A DNA stretch of 39,326 bases from Novosphingobium sp. 18050. Lineage in GTDB: Bacteria; Pseudomonadota; Alphaproteobacteria; Sphingomonadales; Sphingomonadaceae. The stretch spans positions 1 to 39,326 of the forward strand of contig NZ_CACSJO010000033.1 in the NCBI RefSeq assembly GCF_902706195.1, in the 5' to 3' direction. A program made the position numbers and the translations under genes. The notes beneath the pieces are model-generated. The model made no database searches. It was not told the origin of the DNA and worked only from the letters and a program-made list of their open reading frames with translations. Positions 7,146-15,922 of this stretch are shown piece after piece (position 1 is the stretch's first letter; every line of letters starts with the position of its first letter).

Positions 7146-7676
7146 ATGGAAACGGCAATCATAGCTGGTGGGTGCTTCTGGTGCACCGAGGCAGTGTTCC
7201 GCGATGTGGTCGGCGTGAACAAGGTGGAAAGCGGGTATATCGGCGGCAGCGTGGAAAACCCGACCTACAAGGCTGTATGCTCGGGATCGACCGGCCATGC
7301 CGAGGCGATCAGGGTTACATACGATCCGCTCGTGATTACCCTGCCCGAGATCTTCGACGTGTTCCTGGGTACGCATGATCCCTCGCAGCTCAACCGCCAG
7401 GGCAACGACGTGGGCACCCAGTATCGCTCGGCGATCTTCCCGCTCGATGATGCGCAGGCCGACGAGGCCCGCGCCGCCATCGCCCGCTGGGACGGCGAAC
7501 ACCCGGGCGAAAAGGCCGTGACAACCATCGAAGGCCCCGCCCCGTGGTATCCGGCCGAAGACTATCACCAGGAATACTGGGACGGCGAAGGCCAGCGCAA
7601 TCCGTACTGCCTGGCAGTGATCCCCCCCAAGCTGATGAAGCTGCGCAGGAGCTTCCAGAACAAGGTCAAGGGTTGA
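7146..7676 (+). CDS. msrA: Peptide methionine-(S)-S-oxide reductase
   Basis: MsrA reduces methionine-S-sulfoxide in proteins and free methionine, using thioredoxin. The 176-aa protein from the ATG at 7146 carries the catalytic GCFWCTE motif (nucleophile C10), GYIGG, the GHAEAI segment and GTQYRS, followed by AEDYHQEYW. A further cysteine near the end (NPYC) could be resolving. No signal peptide is seen, so it acts in the cytosol. It is transcribed alone, divergently from the methyltransferase-aguB-folK unit, and is followed by a strong hairpin at 7684-7709. Confidence 0.95.
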   Translation: METAIIAGGCFWCTEAVFRDVVGVNKVESGYIGGSVENPTYKAVCSGSTGHAEAIRVTYDPLVITLPEIFDVFLGTHDPSQLNRQGNDVGTQYRSAIFPLDDAQADEARAAIARWDGEHPGEKAVTTIEGPAPWYPAEDYHQEYWDGEGQRNPYCLAVIPPKLMKLRRSFQNKVKG

Positions 7677-7683
7677 GCCACGC

Positions 7684-7709
7684 GCCGTCCCGTCTTGGCA
7701 CGGGACGGC
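7684..7709 (+). terminator. Hairpin after msrA
   Basis: A perfect 10-bp stem (GCCGTCCCGT / ACGGGACGGC) with a 6-nt loop begins eight bases after the msrA stop. It lacks a T-run, so it may be a weak terminator or an mRNA-stabilising stem. Confidence 0.55.
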
Positions 7710-7863
7710 TGCCTCCCGAAACGCAATCGTTCATAAATCCTGAACGACGCCGCTCACAACTTCTGAGCTGTTCCAGCAAGGGACAGCGGAAAACTCAATC
7801 TTCCCAAACGCCGAAGTAACTATACGGAGTTTTTCAACTCAACTATCAATCGAGAAACCGCCC

Positions 7864-8952
7864 GTGGCCCATTTCCGTACTGTTTCGCTGTCCCTGGCCG
7901 CCATCGCCGCCGCGCTCGCCGCCAGCCCGGTACTGGCCGATTCCGCGATGATCGCCGGAACCGACGTGCTGCGGACATGGAACCTCGTGGTGCTGGGCGA
8001 TCTCACTTCGTCCTCCGAGGTCGAGGGACGCACTTTCGTCGGTGGTAACCTCAACGGCAATTCCTCGAACTACCAGATCCAGCCCATCGCCGCCTCCAGC
8101 ACCGGTACGCCGGGCCTGACCGTCGTGGGCGATGTCAACGGCGGATCGAAGAACCTCAACAACGGCTCCGGCGCTGTGGTCGGCGGCAGCGTCAACAGCG
8201 GCCTCAACCTGAACGGCGCGGCGCAGGCGGTGCTGGTCGGCGGTTCGATCAGCAACACCAACGTCAATCAGAACACGGTAACTTCGGGCCTCGCCGCGAG
8301 CGATCCCTCGTTCAGCCAGAACCTCACCCAGCAAAAGAGCCTCATCGAAACCTCGATGACCGGCCTCAGCTACACCATGAGCACGCAGGCCTCGAACAGC
8401 GAACTGACCATCACGGGCAACACCGGCACGTTCAACGCCCAGCCCGATGCCAACGGCGTGGCGGTGTTCAACATCTCCTCCGCCGACCTCGACAAGATCG
8501 GCGAGATCAAGTTCAACCTCAACGGTGCCGATACCGCAATCGTCAACGTTTCGGGCAGTTCGATCACGCTGAACGACAACTTCCTCGGCGGCACCCAGAA
8601 CCTGGGCGAACACGTCATCTGGAACTTCCCAAATGCCAAGGACCTGACGCTGACCACGGCATGGGGCGGCTCGGTACTGGCTCCGGGCGCCGCCGCGACG
8701 ACCGGGAATTACATTCAGGGCTCGGCCGTGTTCGGCAGCCTCATCCAGAACGGTGAGATGCACATCGGAACCTACACCGGCAGCTATACCGCGCCGAGCG
8801 ATCCGGGCACCTCGACCAGCTCGGGCGGCTCAACGTCGTCTTCGTCGGGCGGTAGCACTGCTGTGCCGGAGCCGGGCGTGTTTGCACTCTTCGCAATCGC
8901 GCTGGGCGGGCTGGCGTTCTGGCGTCGTCGGAAGGCCGTTGCGGTTAAGTGA
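7864..8952 (+). CDS. Choice-of-anchor A family protein with PEP-CTERM-like tail
   Basis: This 362-aa exported protein starts at a GTG and has a signal peptide ending around ASPVLA (residue 24). The body matches the choice-of-anchor A domain: NLVVLGDLTSSSEVEGRTFVGGNLNG near the start, then many Asn/Gly/Ser-rich beta-strand repeats. A serine-glycine-threonine linker (about 315-335) precedes a C-terminal sorting tail: VPEPG, a hydrophobic helix (FALFAIALGGLAFW) and basic RRRK. That VPEP-TM-Arg pattern is the PEP-CTERM signal handled by exosortase/archaeosortase-type enzymes. It is therefore expected at the outer surface or in exopolysaccharide matrix. No exosortase lies in the window. It is monocistronic, with a hairpin after the stop. 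Domain names come from known families; the function is unknown. Confidence 0.85.
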   Translation: MAHFRTVSLSLAAIAAALAASPVLADSAMIAGTDVLRTWNLVVLGDLTSSSEVEGRTFVGGNLNGNSSNYQIQPIAASSTGTPGLTVVGDVNGGSKNLNNGSGAVVGGSVNSGLNLNGAAQAVLVGGSISNTNVNQNTVTSGLAASDPSFSQNLTQQKSLIETSMTGLSYTMSTQASNSELTITGNTGTFNAQPDANGVAVFNISSADLDKIGEIKFNLNGADTAIVNVSGSSITLNDNFLGGTQNLGEHVIWNFPNAKDLTLTTAWGGSVLAPGAAATTGNYIQGSAVFGSLIQNGEMHIGTYTGSYTAPSDPGTSTSSGGSTSSSSGGSTAVPEPGVFALFAIALGGLAFWRRRKAVAVK

Positions 8953-8961
8953 AGGGTAGAA

Positions 8962-8984
8962 GCAGGGGAGTATAGCCCCCCTGC
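8962..8984. terminator. Hairpin after choice-of-anchor A gene
   Basis: A 7-bp stem GCAGGGG / CCCCTGC with a 9-nt loop lies 10 bases after the stop codon. It is followed by C-rich sequence rather than a T-run. Confidence 0.45.
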
Positions 8985-9159
8985 CCCCCATTACCGTCGT
9001 CGTGCGCGCAGCTTTGTAGTGCGCTCACTCAGGGATTTTTGCTTGCGGCGAAGCCGCCTTCCCGCCTCGACGTCGCCTGTGACGCGGAGGCCAGAAATAC
9101 GGCCTGCGGCGCGGCTAAGTTATCGCAATACGCGCAAAAACGGTGCTGTACACGCAGCC

Positions 9160-9206
9160 TCGCCAGTACCGGGGTCTGGAGCAATGGCCCCAGGTCTTCC
9201 CCTTAG
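9160..9206. repeat. Dispersed intergenic GGGGTCTGG-GCAATG repeat, copy 1
   Basis: The stretch around GGGGTCTGGAGCAATGG, followed by CCCCAGGTCTTCCCC, closely matches 10812-10850. Both lie at the 3' ends of convergent genes. They look like a dispersed hairpin element serving as a bidirectional terminator. The rest of 8985-9202 holds no gene. Confidence 0.5.
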
Positions 9207-10435
9207 TCCTTAACCCACCGCGCCACGAAGAACCCGTCCAGCCCGCCGACCTCGGCCAGCATCCCCGGATCGGTGCGCAGGAAACCCTCGGCAGTAGGCG
9301 CAAGGCCCTCCGGCAGTTCTGCAGCCTCGATAGGCAGAACCGTCAGGCCTGCGGGAGCAGCCTGCTCCTCGCCCTCTGCCGCTTCCAGCGAACATACTGC
9401 ATAGATCAGCCGTCCGCCCGGCTTGAGCCAACCTGCGGCGCGTTCCAGCAATCTCGCCTGAAGCTCCGCCATCTCGTCGATCTGGCGCGGGGAGATACGG
9501 TGCAGGACGTCCGGGTGGCGGCGCGCGGTGCCGGTTGCCGTGCAGGGAGCGTCGAGCAGGATCGCGTCGAACTTCTCCTCCGGCTCCCAAGTCAGCGCAT
9601 CGGCCAGCACCACTTCGGCTTCGAGCATCGTCCGCTTGAGGTTGTCGCCGAGGCGCTCGAGACGGCGCTTGGCGTTGTCCAGCGCGGTGACCTGCCAGCC
9701 TTGCGCTGCAAGCTGCATGGTCTTGCCGCCGGGCGCAGCACAGAGATCGAGAACGCGCTTGCCCTCGCCGGGGCCCAGCAGCCTTGCGGGCAGGCTGGCG
9801 GCGAGATCCTGCACCCACCATGCGCCGTCTCGGAAACCGGGCAGCAGGTCGATCGCGGATCCGCGCGGGAGACGAAGATGGCCAGGCATCAGCGAGACGC
9901 CGCCCATCCGCTCTGCCCATTCGGCGGTTTCGGCCGGGTTACGCAGAGCGATGTCGAGCTGCGGCGGCTCCACCAGACCGGCGGCAATGGCGTCGGCCCG
10001 CTCGCCCCAGCGCGTCGCAGCAGCTTCGGGAAGAGTTGGAACGGCGGGAAGCCTGGCCTCACGCTTCATCAGGGTGGAGAAGACACCGTGGGCCAGACGG
10101 CGCGGGCCGCCCATGAGCAGAGGCAGGCCGGTGGCGATCACCGCGTGGGGTGGGGTCTCCAGCCGCAGCACCTGCGCCAGCATGATCTGCAACACCGCGC
10201 GGGCCTTGGCATCTTCGGCCAACGCCATCTTGGTGGCGGAATCGATCAGCGTGTCGAGATCCTGCCGCCAGCGCAACGCCTCGCCGGCAATGGCGCGGGC
10301 AAGCGCGCGATCGGCGTCGCCGCGCACTTTGGCGAGGGCACCGCCCGCCGCCTGGTCGAGCGTTTCGCCCCTGCGCAGAACGGCATCGATAAGGTGAAGC
10401 GCGGCGCGGCGCGCCGGAAGGCCGGGAATGTCCAT
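9203..10435 (-). CDS. rsmB: 16S rRNA (cytosine-967-C5)-methyltransferase family protein
   Basis: This 410-aa protein has the two-part layout of RsmB. An N-terminal NusB-like RNA-binding helical domain (about 1-135) is followed by a Rossmann methyltransferase domain. Motifs seen are VLDLCAAPGGKTMQLA (SAM-binding motif I), LLDAPCTATGTARRHPD (motif IV with the assisting Pro-Cys) and IYAVCSLE (motif VI with the nucleophilic cysteine). Together these define the m5C rRNA methyltransferase (RsmB/Nop) family. The C-terminal FFVARWVKD is also typical. It acts on 16S rRNA in the cytosol. It is divergent from the DUF1674 gene, whose ATG lies 46 bases away. Confidence 0.9.
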   Translation of the reverse strand: MDIPGLPARRAALHLIDAVLRRGETLDQAAGGALAKVRGDADRALARAIAGEALRWRQDLDTLIDSATKMALAEDAKARAVLQIMLAQVLRLETPPHAVIATGLPLLMGGPRRLAHGVFSTLMKREARLPAVPTLPEAAATRWGERADAIAAGLVEPPQLDIALRNPAETAEWAERMGGVSLMPGHLRLPRGSAIDLLPGFRDGAWWVQDLAASLPARLLGPGEGKRVLDLCAAPGGKTMQLAAQGWQVTALDNAKRRLERLGDNLKRTMLEAEVVLADALTWEPEEKFDAILLDAPCTATGTARRHPDVLHRISPRQIDEMAELQARLLERAAGWLKPGGRLIYAVCSLEAAEGEEQAAPAGLTVLPIEAAELPEGLAPTAEGFLRTDPGMLAEVGGLDGFFVARWVKD

Positions 10436-10480
10436 CGCGGGCCCCTATACCGGATTGCATTTTTCCGCCAGCGTCGCCAC

Positions 10481-10657
10481 ATGGCAAGTATGATCAAGCG
10501 CGCAACCCAACGTCCCGAAGGCTTCTCCAAGCCCGCCCACTGGACGAACGAGCCCGCGCCGAGGCCGGCGCAATTCAAGGACGGCGAAGACCCGGACGGT
10601 CTTTCGCCCACCCGTTATGGGGATTGGGTGCGTAACGGGGTTGCCGTCGATTTCTGA
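10481..10657 (+). CDS. DUF1674 domain protein (SdhAF4-like succinate dehydrogenase assembly factor)
   Basis: This is a 58-aa protein (or 55 aa from the second ATG at 10490). Its C-terminal half, GLSPTRYGDWVRNGVAVDF, is the hallmark of DUF1674, the bacterial relatives of mitochondrial SDHAF4/Sdh8, which help assemble the flavinated SdhA subunit. The conserved part fills the last 20 residues exactly to the stop. It is encoded within a much longer open frame that is only antisense to rsmB. It is divergent from rsmB, an arrangement common in alphaproteobacteria as far as I recall. Confidence 0.85.
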   Translation: MASMIKRATQRPEGFSKPAHWTNEPAPRPAQFKDGEDPDGLSPTRYGDWVRNGVAVDF

Positions 10658-10673
10658 AGATTAGGGGAAGGCT

Positions 10674-10850
10674 TGGGGCATTGCCCCAGCCCCCCCTTTA
10701 CTAGCGTCACCGAGCGTGGCCCAGAGACGATATTCCCTTGTTGCCGCAGGCTATGAACGGCCTCCCGGCGAGAAGTGAGCGCAAAAACGCCCCTTCACGC
10801 GCAACCTCTAAAATCCCGGGGTCTGGGGCAATGCCCCCAGTTCTTCCCCC
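10674..10850. repeat. Dispersed hairpin repeats between convergent genes
   Basis: Two palindromic units flank this gap: TGGGGCATTGCCCCA at 10674-10688, and CTGGGGCAATGCCCCCAG at 10823-10840 set in GGGGTCTGGGGCAATG. The second resembles 9160-9206. They probably act as bidirectional terminators for the DUF1674 and efflux genes. No gene is seen between them. Confidence 0.5.
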
Positions 10851-10856
10851 CTCAAC

Positions 10857-12275
10857 CTACTGCTGTTCCCGCTTCCATCCACCGCCAAGCGCCAGGAACA
10901 CCGCGATCTGGTCATCCACGACCGCCGCCTCCGCCGCTGCGTGACTGACTTCAGCGGTAGCCAGACTTCCCTGCGCACTCAGCAGATCAAGGAAGTCCCC
11001 GCGTCCGAAGCGGAAGAGCTTGCCCGCCTGCCCTGCCGAAACTTCGGCGCTATCCCGCGCACGGCCAAGGGCTGCTGCCCGGTCACGGTCGCGGGCGTAA
11101 GTTTCCATCGAACTTTCCGCCTCGCGCAGCGCCTTCAGCACCGTACCGTCGAAAGTGGCGAGGTCGGCCCGGACTTTCGCCTCGGCCTGGTCGATCCGGG
11201 CGCGGACGACCGGACGATTGGGGAACGACCAGCTCAGAAGCGGGCCCAGACTGAAGCCGAAGCTGCTGCCTTTGCCGATATCTTCCAGCGGGCCCGCCAG
11301 GCCCAGTGAGCCGCCGAGGCTGACTTGCGGATATAGGTCCGCCACGGCAACTCCGATTCGCGCGGTATCGCCTGCGATGGTGCGTTCGGCCTGCCGGATA
11401 TCGGCGCGGCGCCGGATCAGCGCAGCGCCGTCCTCAACCGGAAGGCCTCCAGCGAGGCGGGGCAACGTTGCGCAGTCCGCCACTTCGCGCGGGTACTCCG
11501 CCGGGGGACGACCAAGCAGCGTGGCGAGCAGGTAAAGCCCGTTCTGGCGCGTTGCCAAGAAAATCGGAAGGGCAGCCGCGCTGGCATCGACAGCAGCGGC
11601 GGCGCGGCTGACGTCGAACGCGGTGCCGCGTCCACCGCGTTGCAGGCGGCGCGTCGCGTCGAGTGTCTGGCCCTGCAGCTGCACAACCTTGCGTGTCACT
11701 GCGAGCTGGTAGTTGGCGGCGCAGACATCTGCATAGGCCTTTGTCGCCGCTCCCGCCACGCTCACTCGCACGGCGTCACGCGCGGCTTCCACTGCCGCCC
11801 GGTCGCCTTCGCTTGCCTCGATGGCGCGGCGCAACTTGCCGCGCAGGTCGAGCGGATAGCTGAGCGCCAGCCCGAGGTTATCGGTGACGATCCCTGGCAG
11901 CGGCCCGCCGGTCTGAGACTGCCGGGCCACGTCTACCGCGCCGGACAGCGAAGTCGTCAGCGCGCGGCCACCTTCCGCCTCGCGCACGATCGCTTCGGCG
12001 CGCTCGAGGTTGGCATCGGCGACGCGCAGGTCGGTATTGGCGGCGAGAGCCTGTTCGACCAGCGTATCGAGGCGCGAATCGTCGTAGAGGCTCCACCAGC
12101 GGTCGGGCAGCGGGGCCTGCGCGAAGGCCGGATCATTGCCCGAGACGAAGTCGCCCTGTGCGGAAGGATTCGTCGCCGCGGAATGCTCGGGCGCGTGGTA
12201 GTCTGGCCCGGCGGTAGCGCAGGCGGACAGCGCCAGCGCCATGGCCGCAGCCGAGAGGTAGCGCGAGGCGGCCAT
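10857..12275 (-). CDS. Outer-membrane efflux lipoprotein (NodT/OMF family)
   Basis: This 472-aa TolC-like channel carries efflux substrates across the outer membrane. The N-terminus is a lipoprotein signal with lipobox LSAC (lipidated C19), followed by ATAGPDYHAPE, typical of NodT-type factors. Two OEP repeats follow, with coiled-coil helices rich in Ala/Glu/Arg (DLRVADANLERAEAIVREAEGG and a second copy near DQAEAKVRADLATFDG). The ATG at 12275 has AGGAGG seven bases upstream and overlaps the stop of the HlyD gene as TGATG; a GTG three bases earlier is possible. It is the last gene of the marR-FUSC-DUF1656-HlyD-OMF operon. Confidence 0.92.
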   Translation of the reverse strand: MAASRYLSAAAMALALSACATAGPDYHAPEHSAATNPSAQGDFVSGNDPAFAQAPLPDRWWSLYDDSRLDTLVEQALAANTDLRVADANLERAEAIVREAEGGRALTTSLSGAVDVARQSQTGGPLPGIVTDNLGLALSYPLDLRGKLRRAIEASEGDRAAVEAARDAVRVSVAGAATKAYADVCAANYQLAVTRKVVQLQGQTLDATRRLQRGGRGTAFDVSRAAAAVDASAAALPIFLATRQNGLYLLATLLGRPPAEYPREVADCATLPRLAGGLPVEDGAALIRRRADIRQAERTIAGDTARIGVAVADLYPQVSLGGSLGLAGPLEDIGKGSSFGFSLGPLLSWSFPNRPVVRARIDQAEAKVRADLATFDGTVLKALREAESSMETYARDRDRAAALGRARDSAEVSAGQAGKLFRFGRGDFLDLLSAQGSLATAEVSHAAAEAAVVDDQIAVFLALGGGWKREQQ

Positions 12276-13201
12276 CACTTCGCCTCCTGCGCCGCCGGTT
12301 TAGCGGTCGGGTTTGTCGCCGGCTTCGCCCCCTGGTCAGGATGCTCCACGGTCACCGTCGCGGTGCGGCCCAGGATCAGTCTTATGTTCTTGGGAACGTG
12401 GGTCAGCTTTACGCGGACCGGGATGCGCTGGGCAAGGCGTACCCACGAGAAGGTCGCCGCGACGTTGGGCAGGAGGTTGCCCGAAACGCTTCGGCTATCG
12501 TCGTTGATGCCCGCCGCGATGCTTTCGACCCTCCCATGCAGGGCTTCGCTTTCACCCATGAGGTGGACGATAACGGGGGCTCCGACGTGGATCATCGGCA
12601 GCTTGGTTTCCTCGAAGTAGCCTTCGACGCGGATCGAATCGTCGTCGACAAGGGCCATCGCCTGATTGCCTGCGCCGAGATAGTCGCCGGGGTGCAGGTC
12701 GAGGTTGGTGACCGTTCCGTTGACCGAGGCATGGACCTGCGTGCGCGAGAGGTTGAGCTTTGCGCCGTCCAGCGCGCTCTCGGCCTCGGCCAGCGCGGCT
12801 CGGGCGGTGGCGACGCGGGCGACGTTCTGCTCATGCGTTTCGGTGGCCACGAGATCGCGCAGCGCAAGGTCGCGCGAGGCTTCACGGCCCGCCTGCCCCA
12901 GCGTCGCCTTCGCGCTCGCCACGCCAGCCTCGGCCTGTTCGACGGCCAGCGAATAGCGCGGACGGTCGATGACGAACAGGAGGTCGCCGGCCTTCACCGT
13001 CTGGTTGTCGCGCACCGCCACCGACGTGACGAGGCCGCCGATATCGGGCGTCACGCGCACCACGTCGGCCCGCACACGGCCGTCGCGGGTCCAGGGGCTG
13101 CGTTCGTAGTGGTTCCACATCCAGAACGCGATAAAAGCGGCCAGGACGACGATGACGATGGTAGCGGCGCTGCGGCCGATCGCGGGAAGCAGGTTCTTCA
13201 T
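12275..13201 (-). CDS. HlyD-family periplasmic adaptor (AaeA/EmrA-like)
   Basis: This membrane-fusion protein of 308 aa links an inner-membrane pump to the outer-membrane channel. One N-terminal transmembrane helix (about 11-31, IVIVVLAAFIAFWMW) is followed by a barrel-sandwich/lipoyl half motif (TPDIGGLVTSVAVRDNQTVKAGDLLFVID). Then come a coiled-coil hairpin (about 75-150), the second lipoyl half (VHASVNGTVTNLDLHPGDYL) and a beta-barrel. Within the family it is nearest to the AaeA type that pairs with FUSC and DUF1656 proteins. The ATG at 13201 overlaps the upstream stop by ATGA, which chooses it over the longer frame. The tail is Ala/Lys/Pro rich and probably disordered. Confidence 0.92.
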   Translation of the reverse strand: MKNLLPAIGRSAATIVIVVLAAFIAFWMWNHYERSPWTRDGRVRADVVRVTPDIGGLVTSVAVRDNQTVKAGDLLFVIDRPRYSLAVEQAEAGVASAKATLGQAGREASRDLALRDLVATETHEQNVARVATARAALAEAESALDGAKLNLSRTQVHASVNGTVTNLDLHPGDYLGAGNQAMALVDDDSIRVEGYFEETKLPMIHVGAPVIVHLMGESEALHGRVESIAAGINDDSRSVSGNLLPNVAATFSWVRLAQRIPVRVKLTHVPKNIRLILGRTATVTVEHPDQGAKPATNPTAKPAAQEAK

Positions 13202-13413
13202 GGATGGAGACCGATGTGGGGGGCGATGAGGGAAAGCGCGCCGAGGACCATGATGTAGATGCACAGGTCGACGAGAGCGCGATAGGCGACGAAACGGTAG
13301 AGGCCAGCGACGTTGATGAAGCGCAGAAGCGTCATCGTCAGCACCGTGGCGATCACCGCAAGGAGCAGGATGGTGGGCATGAACACGCCCCCAATGGATA
13401 CTTCGCCGTTCAT
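13198..13413 (-). CDS. DUF1656 (AaeX-like) small membrane protein
   Basis: This 71-aa protein has two hydrophobic helices (about 11-30 and 47-67) and the N-terminal GEVSIGGVFMP segment typical of DUF1656. Members accompany FUSC/AaeB efflux pumps, and the exact role is not known. It overlaps by four bases (ATGA) with both the upstream FUSC gene and the downstream HlyD gene, so translation is likely coupled and stoichiometry controlled. Confidence 0.9.
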   Translation of the reverse strand: MNGEVSIGGVFMPTILLLAVIATVLTMTLLRFINVAGLYRFVAYRALVDLCIYIMVLGALSLIAPHIGLHP

Positions 13414-15464
13414 GGCAGGCCTTTCAGCGCGGCGGCGTCGGGAAACAGGTTACGGCGCAGGGATACGAGCGCGAGCGCGGCCTGGCGGCGCACGGCACGA
13501 TCCTCGTCGGCCACGAAGAGGTTGAGCGCCTTGTCGATATCGTCCAGCAGCTCGGGATCGGCGGGAGCACGTTCCTCGGGCTCCATGCGGCGATAGTAGG
13601 CGCCGACTTCGCTCAGGACGCTGGTGAGCGTTCCAGTGCGCGCGGCAGGAAGATCGAGCCGCAGCTGGCGCAGCTCGCCGATGGCGACGCCGGTACGAAG
13701 ATCGCGCAGCACATCGTAGAGCGGCTCGCCGGGCTGTTTGCCACTCAGCGCAAGACGCGGAGAGAGCACGGCGATCCGGTCCAGCATACGGTTGATCCAA
13801 CCGCGCACATCGGGCGGGGCCATCACATTGCTGCGCTCGGCTATGTCGCGCCAGCCTGCACGCAGGGTTCGGCGTATCGCGTGCTCCAGCCCGGCTGTCT
13901 GCAGCAAACGGCACATGACTATGGCGAACAGCGTTCCGGTAAGCTGGGCCAGTGCGCCATTGGCGAAGCTCACGAAATTGTCGTTGTACTTCACCGCGAT
14001 GATGAACGGGCTGCCCATGCCCAGCAGCACGGGCAGCGCAACGCCGGCGAAGCGCGGCGAATGCATCAGCGAACCTAGCACCAGCAATGCCGGGGCAAGG
14101 GTCAGCGCCAATCCGGGGAAGCCGACCACTCTGGGCAGAATCGCAAAGGCGTATATGAACCCGATGATGGTCGCGATGAGAGTGCCCCAGAAGAACAGGC
14201 GCAGCGGCAGCACCGGATTGTCCATGGCCGAGAACAGCGCGAGGAAAACGCCGGCAAGCATCACGGCGGTGGCGCCGTCGTTCCAGCCGCTGCCGATCCA
14301 CAGCACACTACCCAGAATAATGGTAACCGCCGCCCCTACCCCGCCGCGCAGGGCGCCCTCGAAGTCGCGGTGCACTTCGCGGTTGCGGCGGCCTTCGAGC
14401 AGGCGCGGAATACGGACGGACACCGGCCTGCGATCATGCGTGTTGAGCTGCTCGGCAAGGTCGCGGCAATCGAGGTGGGCGTCGATCAGGCTGGAGAGAC
14501 GCGCGCCCAGGCTGAGCTGGAGCAGGTCGTCCCATTCAGTCTCGGCGCTCACTTCAGGTTCCAACACCAGGCAGCGGGCCTTGAGGCTCAACGCCTCTGC
14601 TTCCCGAGGTTCTCGCGGGCCCTCGATGGCGTCGAGCCAGGCGCGGGTGTCGGCGAGCAGCGCCACGGCAGCATCGGGCAGACCATCTCGCTCCCGAAGT
14701 GCCGCGATGCGGTCCGCCACGGCAGCGCCCAGCGGCATGAGCAGCGAAAGCTGATCCTGCAACGCGCGAACCGTGCGCACGCGCGGAGCGGTGCGGCTGG
14801 TCTCATACGGCAGGTGGATGGACAGGTTGTGCAGTTCGGTAACGTCCTGCGCAAGGCGGCGACGTTCCGCCTCGATTGCAGGATTAGGTTCCACGTCGAG
14901 CGAGTCGCGGCTCCAGCGCTCGGCATCGCGCAGCATCATGTCAACGCGGCCGAGCAGGAAGGTGGAGACCGATTTGGGGAACACCACGCCGTGCATCAGG
15001 CTGGAGCACAGGATGCCGATGACGATTTCCTGCACACGCAGCGAAGCGTCGGTGAAGATTTCACCGGGGGTGTTCACGGCCGGCAATACGATCAGCACCG
15101 CGGTATAGCCTGCCAGCACGAAAGCATAGCCGCGCGGCGTGCGGTCAAGAAGCGAAACGAAGACGCAAAGCCCCAGCCACGATGCGATCGCCAGCGTCAG
15201 CAGTTCCGGGCTATGCGAGAGCGGCGGCACTATGATCACTGCCATAGTCGCCCCGACGAACGTGCCGATGACACGGAACAGCGCCTTCGAGATCACCGCC
15301 CCCGCCAGAGGCGCGGCGATGATGTAAGAGGTGAGGAATGACCAGTAAGGCCGCTCCAGCCCGATCGAAAAGGAAATGTAGGTTGCCAGAATGGCCGCCG
15401 CGAGCGCCTTGAGCGAGAACAGCGCCGCCGGAACGCCCCAGCGTTGGGCCACCGCGCTGTTCAT
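13410..15464 (-). CDS. FUSC-family inner-membrane efflux protein (AaeB-like)
   Basis: This 684-aa protein has the FUSC/AaeB two-half architecture. An N-terminal bundle of about six transmembrane helices (about 10-165, including SFSIGLERPYWSFLTSYIIA) is followed by a soluble region (about 175-345) rich in helices. A second membrane block follows (about 360-510, with GSGWNDGATAVMLAGVFLALFSAMDNP), then a soluble C-terminal domain (about 520-684). Known relatives export p-hydroxybenzoate, other aromatic carboxylates or fusaric acid, energised by the proton gradient. The substrate here is not deducible. The ATG overlaps the marR stop as ATGA. Confidence 0.92.
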   Translation of the reverse strand: MNSAVAQRWGVPAALFSLKALAAAILATYISFSIGLERPYWSFLTSYIIAAPLAGAVISKALFRVIGTFVGATMAVIIVPPLSHSPELLTLAIASWLGLCVFVSLLDRTPRGYAFVLAGYTAVLIVLPAVNTPGEIFTDASLRVQEIVIGILCSSLMHGVVFPKSVSTFLLGRVDMMLRDAERWSRDSLDVEPNPAIEAERRRLAQDVTELHNLSIHLPYETSRTAPRVRTVRALQDQLSLLMPLGAAVADRIAALRERDGLPDAAVALLADTRAWLDAIEGPREPREAEALSLKARCLVLEPEVSAETEWDDLLQLSLGARLSSLIDAHLDCRDLAEQLNTHDRRPVSVRIPRLLEGRRNREVHRDFEGALRGGVGAAVTIILGSVLWIGSGWNDGATAVMLAGVFLALFSAMDNPVLPLRLFFWGTLIATIIGFIYAFAILPRVVGFPGLALTLAPALLVLGSLMHSPRFAGVALPVLLGMGSPFIIAVKYNDNFVSFANGALAQLTGTLFAIVMCRLLQTAGLEHAIRRTLRAGWRDIAERSNVMAPPDVRGWINRMLDRIAVLSPRLALSGKQPGEPLYDVLRDLRTGVAIGELRQLRLDLPAARTGTLTSVLSEVGAYYRRMEPEERAPADPELLDDIDKALNLFVADEDRAVRRQAALALVSLRRNLFPDAAALKGLP

Positions 15465-15913
15465 GGCCGGCTCCGCATCTCGGCCGCACGTTCGGATACG
15501 ATGCCGAGCAGCCGCACCGCCGCTTCGAGTTCTTCGTCGGGAACACCCTGAAGAAGTTCGACTCGCAGTTCGATAAGCCGCTTGTCAGCCTTACGCGCCA
15601 GCTCCTTGCCTTCTGGGGTAAGGTGCAGGCGATTGGCGCGGCGATCCTCCTCATCGGGCCGACGTTCGACCAGGCCGCCACGCTCCAGCTGTTGCATGGT
15701 CCGCACCAGCGAGGCTTCGGTTATGCCGATCGCGCGGGCCAGATCGCCTTGCCGCGCGCCCTTTCCCAGCCGTTCGAGATGCACGAGCGCCCAGCCCGCA
15801 GAATTCGAAATCGCCAGCGAGCCGAGAATGCGGTCGGCCAGCTGCAACCACGCGCGCGAAACAGGGCTCAGCTGCGTGGCGAATTCGTGGGAAAGGGTGA
15901 TTCGGTCGGTCAT
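15461..15913 (-). CDS. MarR-family transcriptional regulator
   Basis: This 150-aa winged-helix regulator has the MarR layout: dimerising N- and C-terminal helices, a recognition helix region GDLARAIGITEASLVRTMQQLERGGLV and the wing RRPDEEDRRANRLHLTPEG, with the conserved DxR pattern. It is the first gene of the efflux operon and overlaps the FUSC gene by ATGA. The perfect palindrome at 15923-15940, just upstream of its start, is the likely operator, so it probably represses itself and the pump until an aromatic or phenolic ligand binds. The ligand is inference from family precedent. Confidence 0.93.
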   Translation of the reverse strand: MTDRITLSHEFATQLSPVSRAWLQLADRILGSLAISNSAGWALVHLERLGKGARQGDLARAIGITEASLVRTMQQLERGGLVERRPDEEDRRANRLHLTPEGKELARKADKRLIELRVELLQGVPDEELEAAVRLLGIVSERAAEMRSRP

Positions 15914-15922
15914 GGGAGAGGT

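Noticed and set aside
9143..10480. Long plus-strand frame before the DUF1674 gene
   Set aside because: It is antisense to rsmB; only the last 58 codons (from 10481) match a real family.
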